Below are positions 8,169 through 16,785 of a stretch of DNA of 36,060 bases, piece by piece. Numbering within the stretch: position 1 is the stretch's first letter; every line of letters starts with the position of its first letter. Both the position numbers and the translations under genes were made by a program. The notes below the pieces were generated by a model that saw only the letters and a list, made by a program, of their open reading frames with translations, had not been told where the DNA came from and did not search any database. This stretch comes from Sphingopyxis sp. (GTDB lineage Bacteria; Pseudomonadota; Alphaproteobacteria; Sphingomonadales; Sphingomonadaceae). Where the stretch lies: positions 1-36,060 of the forward strand of contig NZ_JAOZVW010000104.1 in NCBI RefSeq assembly GCF_025869345.1. The letters run 5' to 3'.

Positions 8169-8807
8169 TCAATAATCGTCATCGTCGCCATAATCCTCGT
8201 CGCCGGGGCGCAGGTCGCGCGGATCGATGCCGAGCGCGGCGGCGAGCAGCGCGGGGTCGGGCGCCGCCGGGGTGCCGCGATCCTCGCCCATATAGGCGGA
8301 ATCCTCGGCGAGGCTGAGCAGCCGCGCGAGGATCAGCGCCGGGCCGTCGAAATGCTGCACCGCCTCGCGCCCGTCGCGCCAGTCGCCGAAGCGCACCGGA
8401 TCGCGGCGGCGGAGGATGAACTGGGTCAGCCGCTCGTCATAATAGCGCCGCTCGCCGATCTGTTCGCCCTGATAGAAGACGGGGCGCGCGACGCCATGCA
8501 CCGCGCGCGACAGCGCCGCATCGGCGAGCCGCCGCACCCCCATGTCGAGCGCCGCGTCCCACGCCAGCCGGAACGCCTGCGCCTCCGGCCGGCGGCGGAG
8601 GTTATAGGCGGCGGTGGCCGACAGCCCGACCGCGGCGGCCGCCTGCACGACGCAGGCGGTTTCGGCGAGCGCCTCGATAAAGCCGACCTGCCGCTCGGGC
8701 GTCCAGCCGTCGTGGCGCGCGCGCAGCGGCACGGGGGCGAGGGCGGCGGCGGGCGCGGCATCGTCGAGCGGCGCGGCGGGGCGAGGGGGGAGTTTTTCCG
8801 GCTTCAT
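8169..8807 (-). CDS. HTH protein resembling a phage terminase small subunit
   Basis: A 212-residue protein. Residues 35-90 (WTPERQVGFIEALAETACVV, then a helix-turn-helix with SATAAYNLRRRPEAQAF) have the DNA-binding layout of terminase small subunits. Residues 100-160 include a YYDERLTQFILRRRDPVRFG segment also seen in such proteins. The C-terminus is very acidic (DEDYGDDDDY). No large terminase, portal or capsid gene is nearby, so this is either a domesticated phage gene or a regulator sharing the fold. The start at 8807 was chosen; the open frame runs to 8942 but that part is repetitive and Pro/Arg-rich. Confidence 0.7.
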   Translation of the reverse strand: MKPEKLPPRPAAPLDDAAPAAALAPVPLRARHDGWTPERQVGFIEALAETACVVQAAAAVGLSATAAYNLRRRPEAQAFRLAWDAALDMGVRRLADAALSRAVHGVARPVFYQGEQIGERRYYDERLTQFILRRRDPVRFGDWRDGREAVQHFDGPALILARLLSLAEDSAYMGEDRGTPAAPDPALLAAALGIDPRDLRPGDEDYGDDDDY

Positions 8808-8933
8808 CCGGCAGGATGAACCACAGATGGGGGATGTAGGACAGGGGTTTCGGGGCGGGGGTGTGCGAAATAGGATCGTGGCGAGGCGGGGGAGAACATA
8901 TGTCGGCCTCCGGCTGGCAGCGGACATAGCTTG

Positions 8934-9015
8934 CATCGTCATCGCGGACTTGATGCGTGATCCACTCTCTCATCGCCGGGTGAATGGATCCCGGATCAAG
9001 TCCGGCGTGACGATG
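8934..9015. repeat. Class C imperfect inverted repeat
   Basis: Arms at 8934-8963 (CATCGTCATCGCGGACTTGA onward) and 8986-9015 pair over 30 bases with 5 mismatches, leaving a 22-base loop. The conserved core is GGATCCCGGATCAAGTCCGG. A degenerate half copy lies at 1585-1610. Confidence 0.65.
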
Positions 9016-9024
9016 GTCCGGAAA

Positions 9025-9039
9025 CGACCGATTGCGGTC
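9025..9039 (-). repeat. Dispersed 15-bp motif, inverted copy with one mismatch
   Basis: CGACCGATTGCGGTC is the reverse complement of GTCCGCAATCGGTCG with one change. It lies between the class C and class B elements. Confidence 0.45.
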
Positions 9040-9042
9040 ATG

Positions 9043-9194
9043 GCCGATCCTCCCCGGCACGGGGAGGGGGACCATGCGAAGCATGGTGGAGGGGCACCCT
9101 CGGTTTACGCTTCGATCCAGAAAAGGCGCGCCATGACGCACCTGCCCCTCCACCACCTTCGGTGGTCCCCCTCCCCGTGCCGGGGAGGATCGGC
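9043..9194. repeat. Class B long inverted repeat
   Basis: The left arm 9043-9096 (GCCGATCCTCCCCGGCACGG, then GGAGGGGGACCA) and the right arm 9143-9194 pair almost perfectly, separated by about 46 bases. Each arm also holds its own small hairpin (CCATGCGAAGCATGG on the left, CCACCTTCGGTGG on the right), giving a cruciform-like structure. No transposase gene is present, so this looks like a non-autonomous (REP/MITE-like) element. Confidence 0.75.
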
Positions 9195-9225
9195 TACGTC
9201 CGCTTCCCACCCAAAGCAGCCACCG

Positions 9226-9753
9226 TCAGCCCACACCGCCGCGGAGGAGCCAGCGGCCGTGTTCGACATGGGTGGTCTTGCCGACGATGCTTTCGGTCAG
9301 GATGATTTCGTCGACCGTCCAGCCGATCGGCGGCAATTTCAGCGTGTTTAACGTCTGGGAACCCAGCCGGTCGCCGCGATAGTTGATCGTGATATGCGGT
9401 TCGGGGGTGGTGCCGTCCATGATCGGTGCCTTTTCATGCAGCAGATGGTCGGCCAGTGCCTTCTGGAACGCCCGCGCTTCGGCCAGGGACCCGCGCGTGC
9501 GCAGCGTCACCGCCTTGCGGTTCTCGATCCGGTCGAAGCGGAGCGGGAAGGGGGCTGCGGCAAAGCCGTCCAGCGCGGCGATGGTCGCGGGCAGCCACTC
9601 GGGCGGCGCAGCGTGGAGGTCGTAGAGCGAGATGAGCGTGACATGGAGCAGCTCGGGGCCGCGCCCGGGATCGTTGCGCGGCAGCGCGATGATCTGCGCC
9701 TGCACCTCCGGCGGCGGCTTGGCCATGACATAGAGGGGGTTCCGGGCGCGCAT
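9226..9753 (-). CDS. Second 2H phosphoesterase (2'-5' RNA ligase family) protein
   Basis: A 175-residue protein with both HxT motifs: LLHVTLISLYD (about residues 36-46) and EPHITINYRG (about 118-127). The spacing is normal for 2H phosphoesterases. It carries the PPIGWTVDEIILTES strand typical of the family's C-terminus. The start is uncertain: ATG at 9753 or nine codons later at 9726 (MAKPPPEVQ); neither has a strong ribosome binding site. It is the last host-like gene before the AT-rich island that begins near 9.88 kb. The substrate is unknown. Confidence 0.82.
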   Translation of the reverse strand: MRARNPLYVMAKPPPEVQAQIIALPRNDPGRGPELLHVTLISLYDLHAAPPEWLPATIAALDGFAAAPFPLRFDRIENRKAVTLRTRGSLAEARAFQKALADHLLHEKAPIMDGTTPEPHITINYRGDRLGSQTLNTLKLPPIGWTVDEIILTESIVGKTTHVEHGRWLLRGGVG

Positions 9754-10064
9754 GGTTGGGGTGTAGCATGGTGTGAGGGTAGGATGAATGACGGCTGCTC
9801 GATACGGGCTGGATACGGGCACGGGGCATAGGGGATTTACGTGGCATGGCGCGGGAATCTTCTGGCCCGTCACGGAAGCGGGATTGCATCACTTTTGTCG
9901 ACAGTATTACCGCTGTCTCAAAAATGCCTCAGTCTGATTGGGAAAATTTACAGGCTATCGCAGCGGGGATTCACGGCGGACTCCAAACATGCTAGCGGCG
10001 ATTATGCTACATTCGCGGTCATTAGGAGATTGACTGGCAAATGAGAACAAAGTAGGAACATTTG
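9754..10064. other. AT-richer leader of the HD-YwgA island
   Basis: No gene is called. Composition drops from GC-rich to mixed at about 9880-9890. The segment carries an inverted repeat GACAG-N8-CTGTC (9900-9917) and presumably the promoter of the two-gene island, but no convincing -35/-10 pair could be fixed. An open frame 9841-10044 has no recognisable protein features. Confidence 0.4.
9900..9917. promoter_or_regulatory. Short inverted repeat GACAG-N8-CTGTC upstream of the HD gene
   Basis: Five-base arms at 9900-9904 and 9913-9917 lie about 150 bases upstream of the HD gene start, at the transition into AT-rich sequence. It could be an operator for the island; with such short arms, chance is a real alternative. 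Confidence 0.25.
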
Positions 10065-11456
10065 GTGTATACGGCTCAGCGAGTTCGGGACCCAGTCCAC
10101 AATCTCATTACGTTCGAAGCCAGTCACTTCGAGAATGTCATTTGGCGTGTCATTCAGACGCGGCCGTTCCAGCGGCTTCGTCGAGTGAAGCAGCTGGGGT
10201 TCTCTGATTTTGTGTACCCCGGAGCAACCCATTCGCGTTTCTCTCACAGTATCGGTGTCTTTCACACCGCAAGGCAGCTGATGGGAATCATTTTTGACGA
10301 AGTTGGCCAAGCAAACTGGAACATTTCAAAAGCCAATGCCGCTTTGGCTGCGGCTTTGGTGCACGACGTTGGGCATGGACCATTCAGTCATTCCTTCGAA
10401 GAGGTTGGCAAGAGACTTTCGCTAAAAATGGCTCATCATGAATTTGTTAGTGATGTGCTCATTCGGGATAGTGAAATAGCTGAGCCCCTTCGGGATTTCG
10501 GGAGCGGATTTCCTAATGATGTTGCAGATGTTATAAAAAGCGAGGGACCAAGTTCTGTTTATGACGCTGTGGTTTCAAGCCAATTTGATGCTGATAGGCT
10601 TGATTATATTCGGCGCGATAGGATGATGGCGGGCTCGTCTCATGGAGTAATTGATTACGACTGGCTTATATCTAATATACAAGTAGAGAAGATAAGTGTT
10701 GGTGTCGATGAGCAGAAAGTTTCTGATCTTCAGACATTCGTTATGGGTCCAAAAGGAATTCATGCGACTGAAGCTTATATTCTAGGATTGTTTCAATTAT
10801 ATCCTACCATATATCTTCATAAAGCAACTCGTGGAATAGAGAAGCTTTTTACTGAACTGATGGTTAGGGTGTTTCAGCTAGCTATCGATGGCGGTGATGT
10901 GGGATTGGGCGCTGGCCACCCTCTTGTGGAATTCGCAAAAGACCCTTCCAGCATCGATCGCATGCTTTGCTTGGATGATGCTGTAATTTACGGCGCTTTA
11001 TCCCAGTTCTGTAATTCATCAGATGCTCAAATTTCTGAATTGGCTATGCGTATTCGTGACCGGAAGGTTCTAAAATGCTTTGATGTTCGTGAGCAAGTTA
11101 AGAAGGGGCTCGTAGGAAATATTTCTGGTCCGGATTTGGAAAAGGCGACGACACGTATTTCTCTTTCTGTGATGGAAAAAATAGAACTCTGGAAGAGTAC
11201 GACATCAAACGGAATGATCTTATTAGATAAAGCTTCTAGATCGCCTTATAAAAGGCTCGATCAATCGAAAGGGCCATTGAATCAGATAATGGTTAGGAAT
11301 GCCGATGGAAGCCTTACTGATATTGCGGAATACTCTTCGGTGGTAGCCGCCATTCCAAATTTTGAGCTTCTGAGATATTATTTCGATCCGGAAAATTCGA
11401 ATGCAATCAAGGCTTTGCGGGAAATTTTAGATGAGGAGATTGGCCGTGGCAAATAA
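10065..11456 (+). CDS. SAMHD1/YwfO-like HD-domain phosphohydrolase
   Basis: A 463-residue protein. From the GTG start, the HD metal site is complete: the RFSHSIGV histidine (about residue 61), HD of LVHDVGHGPFSH (about 100-101), the further histidines of GHGPFSH, and the final aspartate within FDADRLDYIRRD (about 175-185). The HDxGHGPFSH and DxDxxDYxxRD motifs are those of SAMHD1 and of bacterial dNTP triphosphohydrolases such as the YwfO/EF1143 group, so dNTP or nucleotide hydrolysis is likely. The GTG at 10065 is preferred over the TTG at 10062 because AGGA lies 7 bases upstream. Sampled lines are 43% G+C against about 70% in thiC: a clear sign of transfer. It overlaps the downstream YwgA-like gene by 11 bases. 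Confidence 0.88.
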   Translation: MYTAQRVRDPVHNLITFEASHFENVIWRVIQTRPFQRLRRVKQLGFSDFVYPGATHSRFSHSIGVFHTARQLMGIIFDEVGQANWNISKANAALAAALVHDVGHGPFSHSFEEVGKRLSLKMAHHEFVSDVLIRDSEIAEPLRDFGSGFPNDVADVIKSEGPSSVYDAVVSSQFDADRLDYIRRDRMMAGSSHGVIDYDWLISNIQVEKISVGVDEQKVSDLQTFVMGPKGIHATEAYILGLFQLYPTIYLHKATRGIEKLFTELMVRVFQLAIDGGDVGLGAGHPLVEFAKDPSSIDRMLCLDDAVIYGALSQFCNSSDAQISELAMRIRDRKVLKCFDVREQVKKGLVGNISGPDLEKATTRISLSVMEKIELWKSTTSNGMILLDKASRSPYKRLDQSKGPLNQIMVRNADGSLTDIAEYSSVVAAIPNFELLRYYFDPENSNAIKALREILDEEIGRGK

Positions 11457-11967
11457 TATAAGGGAGGATGCTGGGCTTGCCGCGCAGATCGTGGCGGACG
11501 CAGGTGGCACTGTTGTAGGTAGAACTAAATTACAGAAGCTTGCATTTATTCTAAAATCATTTGAATTGGATGACGTTTTTGAATTCGAATACAAGCATTA
11601 TGGCCCATATAGTGATGAACTAAGTACCGCTGTCAAATACGCAGAGGTTTTGGGGGCTTTGAGTGAGGAAGTTAAAACTGCAAATTGGGGCGGTAGATAT
11701 TCAATATTTACAACTACTCCGTCCGATATTGATAAGACATCGGTTAGGGCGAAGATTCTTGAGATTGGCAATAGGGCGGACCCAGTCGATTTGGAGTTGG
11801 CCGCTACGGCTATTCTCTTGGCTCAGGAGGGGTTTGACGATCCTTGGAGCGAAACCGCATCCCGGAAACCGGAAAAGGCTGCGGGCGGAAGATTGGATCG
11901 CGCGAGAGTTCTTCTTGATCGGTTTAAAGAGTTGGACACCGAAAAGAAGCTTCCAGCCAATTGTTGA
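11446..11967 (+). CDS. YwgA/Panacea-like small protein, partner of the HD gene
   Basis: A 173-residue protein beginning with a GTG at 11446, with GAGGAG 7 bases upstream; an in-frame ATG at 11431 is possible but lacks a site. Residues 19-65 (GGTVVGRTKLQKLAFILKSF, then EFEYKHYGPYSDELSTAV) match the KLQK...HYGPYS pattern of YwgA-type proteins, which resemble the DUF4065/Panacea antitoxin fold. A winged-helix-like strand pair (GALSEEVKTANWGGRYSIFT) follows. Its reading frame overlaps the end of the HD gene, so translation is coupled. The last about 35 residues are basic and probably helical. By analogy with Panacea antitoxins it may restrain or regulate the HD enzyme; that is inference. Confidence 0.75.
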   Translation: MANNIREDAGLAAQIVADAGGTVVGRTKLQKLAFILKSFELDDVFEFEYKHYGPYSDELSTAVKYAEVLGALSEEVKTANWGGRYSIFTTTPSDIDKTSVRAKILEIGNRADPVDLELAATAILLAQEGFDDPWSETASRKPEKAAGGRLDRARVLLDRFKELDTEKKLPANC

Positions 11968-12052
11968 GGCTCCTTAACGCTGGGCCTTGAGGTGGGAGGG
12001 CGGAGAAACCTATCCGCGCCCCTCCCCACTCCAGGCTATAGCATTGCCGGCC

Positions 12053-13957
<1,905 letters not shown>

Positions 13958-13999
13958 TTATCGGAGCGAAGATGGGGATTCCGGGCTAGGAATACCGAC

Positions 14000-14090
14000 C
14001 CTCCCTCCGCCGGTATTACCCGGATCAGGTTCAACGGGTCGCGGGCTGTTCCGCTCTCAACCTGTTTCTGCACACAGGCTCCCCGGGGAT
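14000..14090 (-). ncRNA. TPP riboswitch (THI element)
   Basis: Read on the minus strand, the segment begins GGGGAGCCTGTGTGCAGAAA, contains the sensor-helix element GGTTGAGAGCGG with CCCG, then the diagnostic ACCCGTTGAACCTGATCCGG followed by GTAATACCGGCGGAGGGA. These are the conserved THI-box blocks that bind thiamine pyrophosphate. It ends about 58 bases before the thiC ATG, so control is probably at translation initiation or by premature termination; no clear poly-U terminator is visible, which favours translation. Confidence 0.95.
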
Positions 14091-14229
14091 GGAGCGGTTC
14101 TAGGCCGAGCGCGGCGGCGTGTCCAGCGGTGCCGGCGCTCGCATTGCGCCTTTGTAATGTTGCGGACGCGGGGACGCCATGATGGGGGTGCCATGCTTTG
14201 CTCCCCATCGGGATGAAAGGAAGCCCATC

Positions 14230-14529
14230 ATGTTGAGGATCACAATCGCCACGCTCGGCGCCGCTGCGCTGTTCGCACTGTCGGGGACGGCCGCCACCGC
14301 CCAGAGCGCGACGCCCTATTGTTCGAAGACGGTGACCGACAATTGCATGCAGCGCGAAGGCCATGCCGCCGCGCCGAAGCATCATATGGCGCCGAAGCAT
14401 CATGCCGCCGCAAAGCACCACGCCGCGAAGCACCGCCCGGCGAAGCATCGCGTTGCGGCGAAGCATCGTCCGGCGCCGCATCACAAGATGGCGGCGAAGG
14501 CCGCGCCGGCACCCGCGCGCAAGATGTGA
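14230..14529 (+). CDS. Secreted His/Lys/Ala-rich repetitive peptide
   Basis: A 99-residue protein with a Sec signal peptide (cleavage likely after ATAQ, about residue 25), a short Cys-containing segment (PYCSKTVTDNCMQ) and a long low-complexity tail. The tail is made of repeated KHH or KHR units separated by Ala/Pro (about residues 48-90). Such tails can bind divalent metals or anionic polymers, but no function is established. An AAAGGA site precedes the ATG at 14230. It reads away from the thiC riboswitch on the opposite strand. Confidence 0.75.
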   Translation: MLRITIATLGAAALFALSGTAATAQSATPYCSKTVTDNCMQREGHAAAPKHHMAPKHHAAAKHHAAKHRPAKHRVAAKHRPAPHHKMAAKAAPAPARKM

Positions 14530-14659
14530 CGACGATTCGCGCGTCCCCTCCGGTGCGGGGCGCACGAACTTCGCGGCCCGCTTTTCCGCACGCTCCGGCT
14601 TGCGGTGCGATCCGGCGCGGCTACACTCCCGCAAAACGAGGCGATAGCGGGAGAGCGAT

Positions 14660-15892
14660 ATGGCGTCGGTGGTGGACGAAGCGCGGGCGTTGAGCCCGGT
14701 CGATGTCAGCGACATCGCGCTCTATGTCGAGGACCGGTGGCGCGCGCCGTTTGCGCGGCTGCGCGCCGAGATGCCGGTGAGCTGGTGCGCAGACAGCCCC
14801 TATGGCGGTTACTGGTCGGTGGCGACGCACGCGCTGGTGCAGGCGGTCGAACTCGACCCCGCGACCTTCTCCTCGTCGTGGGAGAATGGCAATATCGTCA
14901 TCGCCGACCCGCCGCCGCAATCGAACCTGCCCAATTTCATCGCCGCCGATCCGCCGGTCCACACCGCGCAGCGCCGCGTGATCTCCCCCGCCTTCAGCCC
15001 GAGCCAGATGAGCGAGCGCGAAAAGACGGTGAAGCAGCGGACGCGCGAGTTGTTCGACGCGCTGCCGGCCGGTGAGACGTTCGACTGGGTCGAGCGGGTG
15101 TCGGTGCCGCTGACGATCGGGATGCTGTGCATCCTGTTCGATTTTCCGTGGGAGGAGCGCCACGACCTCAAGCGCTGGTCGGACTATGGCGGCAATGTCT
15201 CGCCTGAGACCGCGACCGAGGAATATCGCGCCGAATGGATGGCGCAGATGCAGGCGATGCTCGCGCGCTTCGATGCCGAATTCGCCGCGCGCAAGGCGCT
15301 GCCGCCCAGCGACGACCTGCTGTCGCGCATGGTGCATAGCGAGGCGATGGGGAACCTCAATCCGATGGAGCGGCTCGCGAACATCGCGCTGCTGATCGTC
15401 GGCGGCAACGACACGACGCGCAATTCGATGAGCGGGCTGGTCGAGGCGCTGCACCGCTTTCCGGGCGAGCTCGACCGGCTGCGCGCCGACGCGTCGCTGA
15501 TCCCCAATGCGGCGCAGGAGATCATCCGCTGGCAGTCGCCGGTCACCCATATGCGGCGCACCTGCACGCGCGACGCCGAACTCGGCGGGCAGTCCTTGCG
15601 CAAGGGCGAGAAGGTGATCCTCTGGTATATTTCGGCGAACCGCGACGAGAGCGTGTTCGCCGACGCCGATGTCTTCGATGTCGGGCGCGAGAATGCGCGG
15701 CGGCACGTCGCCTTCGGGCACGGCATTCACCGCTGCGTCGGCGCGCGGCTGGCCGAGATCCAGCTCTGCACGCTGATCGAGGAGATCGTCGCGCGCGGTA
15801 TCCGCATCGAGCCGCAGGGGCCGGCCGAACGGCTGCCGAGCCCGTTCCTGCACGGCTTTACGCATATGCCGGTGCGGATCGTCGCGGGATAG
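14660..15892 (+). CDS. Cytochrome P450, CYP153-like
   Basis: A 410-residue soluble P450. The heme-ligand motif is FGHGIHRCVGARLAE with Cys 359. The I-helix has the distinctive LLIVGGNDTTRNSMSG, and the ExxR helix is EIIRW. Together with the FDWVERVSVPLTIGMLCILF and DFPWEERHDLKRWSD segments, this pattern is that of CYP153 alkane and fatty-acid terminal hydroxylases. It is expected to need a ferredoxin and ferredoxin reductase; neither is adjacent, so electrons must come from partners elsewhere. The start is ATG at 14660, after a GGGAGAG site. Confidence 0.92.
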   Translation: MASVVDEARALSPVDVSDIALYVEDRWRAPFARLRAEMPVSWCADSPYGGYWSVATHALVQAVELDPATFSSSWENGNIVIADPPPQSNLPNFIAADPPVHTAQRRVISPAFSPSQMSEREKTVKQRTRELFDALPAGETFDWVERVSVPLTIGMLCILFDFPWEERHDLKRWSDYGGNVSPETATEEYRAEWMAQMQAMLARFDAEFAARKALPPSDDLLSRMVHSEAMGNLNPMERLANIALLIVGGNDTTRNSMSGLVEALHRFPGELDRLRADASLIPNAAQEIIRWQSPVTHMRRTCTRDAELGGQSLRKGEKVILWYISANRDESVFADADVFDVGRENARRHVAFGHGIHRCVGARLAEIQLCTLIEEIVARGIRIEPQGPAERLPSPFLHGFTHMPVRIVAG

Positions 15893-15905
15893 CCGCCGGC
15901 CTTTC

Positions 15906-15920
15906 TTTCCAGACTGGAAA
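15906..15920. promoter_or_regulatory. Operator-like palindrome 1, TTTCCA-GAC-TGGAAA
   Basis: A perfect 6-base inverted repeat with a 3-base spacer, followed by GT. First of three such sites in 67 bases upstream of the membrane protein and regulator pair. Confidence 0.65.
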
Positions 15921-15928
15921 GTAAAGAC

Positions 15929-15943
15929 TTGCCAACATGGAAA
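15929..15943. promoter_or_regulatory. Operator-like palindrome 2, TTGCCA-ACA-TGGAAA
   Basis: Same architecture as sites 1 and 3 with one mismatch in the left arm. Its centre is 23 bases from site 1 and 29 bases from site 3. Confidence 0.55.
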
Positions 15944-15957
15944 GAGATGGCTATCGC

Positions 15958-15972
15958 TTTCCACATTGGAAA
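15958..15972. promoter_or_regulatory. Operator-like palindrome 3, TTTCCA-CAT-TGGAAA
   Basis: Perfect copy followed by GTTAAGGA; it ends 16 bases before the ATG of the membrane protein, so a protein bound here would also block ribosome-site transcription. Probably bound by the winged-helix regulator at 16435-16740 (inference). Confidence 0.65.
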
Positions 15973-15988
15973 GTTAAGGAGCCGTTTC

Positions 15989-16438
15989 ATGAATCCGATC
16001 GAAGCCCGCGCCGCGCTCGACAGCATCGATGCGGCGCAGCGCGACCTTGCGCTGAAGGCCACTTATTGCCCGCCGTGGCGGCATGCTGCGTTCGCCGCGG
16101 TTTTGGCGACGCTGGTGCTGGGCGTCGGCTTCGGCCCGGCGATCCAGTTGCCGTCCGTCGTCATCGCGATGGCGGCGGTCGCGTGGCTGGTGACCGACGA
16201 CCGGCGGCGTTACGGCGTCTTCATCAACGGATATCGCAAGGGCGCGACGCTGCCCGTGACATTAGCGCTGCTGGGCGTCCTGATCGTCACGATGGCGGCC
16301 GAAATCCATGCCCATATCAGCGGCCTGTCGGTGGCGACGAAGCTGGGGATCGCGGGGATCGCCTTTGTCGTGGCGCTGGGGGCCAGCGTCGCGTGGAGCC
16401 GGATTTATCGCCGCGAGCTGATGCGGGGGGCGGCGTGA
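15989..16438 (+). CDS. Four-helix membrane protein paired with a regulator
   Basis: A 149-residue protein with four hydrophobic segments (about residues 32-50, 54-68, 88-105 and 116-136). Short basic loops separate them, including DDRRRYGVFINGYRKG between the second and third. The N-terminus is a helix (EARAALDSIDAAQRDLALKA). The start at 15989 is set by AAGGA; an upstream in-frame ATG at 15929 falls inside the operator array. Its stop overlaps the start of the winged-helix gene by 4 bases (GTGA), so the two are translationally coupled. The family is common as a neighbour of such regulators, but its role is unknown. Confidence 0.8.
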   Translation: MNPIEARAALDSIDAAQRDLALKATYCPPWRHAAFAAVLATLVLGVGFGPAIQLPSVVIAMAAVAWLVTDDRRRYGVFINGYRKGATLPVTLALLGVLIVTMAAEIHAHISGLSVATKLGIAGIAFVVALGASVAWSRIYRRELMRGAA

Positions 16439-16740
16439 GCGTCGGTGCGATCGATATGCTGCTTCACCCGCCGGCGCGGTTGCAGATCGCGGCCTTGCTA
16501 GCGAAGGTCAGCGAAATGGAATTCGCCAAGTTGCGCGAAATCACCCGCGTCAGCGATTCGGTGCTGTCGAAGCATCTCGCGGCGCTGGGCGACGCCGGCT
16601 ATGTCCATTTGCGCAAGGCCGCGGTCGGCGGGCGCCAGCGGACCTGGGCGTCACTGACCCGCGCCGGTGCGTCCGCGCTCGATGCCCATGTCGCGGCGCT
16701 GCGCGCGCTGGTCGCGCATCTGCCCGCTGCGGCCGAATAG
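16435..16740 (+). CDS. Winged-helix transcriptional regulator (MarR/ArsR-like, HTH_34 type)
   Basis: A 101-residue one-domain regulator: LLHPPARLQIAALLAKVSEM, recognition region ITRVSDSVLSKHLAALGDAG, and a wing YVHLRKAAVGGRQRTWASLT followed by a dimerisation helix. It starts with a GTG that overlaps the previous stop. No sensor domain is visible, so it may respond through its membrane partner or a small ligand. The three TTTCCA-N3-TGGAAA sites just upstream of the operon make autoregulation likely. It is followed by a hairpin shared with the convergent gene. Confidence 0.87.
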   Translation: MSVGAIDMLLHPPARLQIAALLAKVSEMEFAKLREITRVSDSVLSKHLAALGDAGYVHLRKAAVGGRQRTWASLTRAGASALDAHVAALRALVAHLPAAAE

Positions 16741-16757
16741 AGGCTGTCGGATCAGGA

Positions 16758-16781
16758 CGGGCCGGAAACCGCTCCGGCCCG
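16758..16781. terminator. Hairpin between convergent genes
   Basis: CGGGCCGG-N8-CCGGCCCG forms a perfect 8-bp stem in the 45-base gap between the regulator (plus) and the lipoprotein gene (minus). It lacks a T-run, so it is at best a weak intrinsic terminator on either strand. Confidence 0.4.
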
Positions 16782-16785
16782 GCGC

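Larger units (their letters stand above)
8808..9225. other. 418-base gap holding two inverted-repeat elements
   Basis: No gene is supported in this gap. It contains a class C imperfect inverted repeat (8934-9015), a copy of the 15-bp motif (9025-9039) and a long class B inverted repeat (9043-9194). Open frames here all translate the repeats. Confidence 0.65.

Noticed and set aside
9043..9194. Possible CRISPR array or insertion sequence
   Set aside because: There are only two inverted arms, no regularly spaced direct repeats and no transposase or cas gene. It is a small palindromic element.
9841..10044. Possible 67-residue gene in front of the HD gene
   Set aside because: No family pattern, no ribosome binding site, and it spans a composition boundary. 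Treated as leader.
11992..12030. Possible terminator between the island and thiC
   Set aside because: The GTGGGAGGGCG / CGCGCCCCTCCCCAC pairing is imperfect and has no T-run on either strand, so it was not called.
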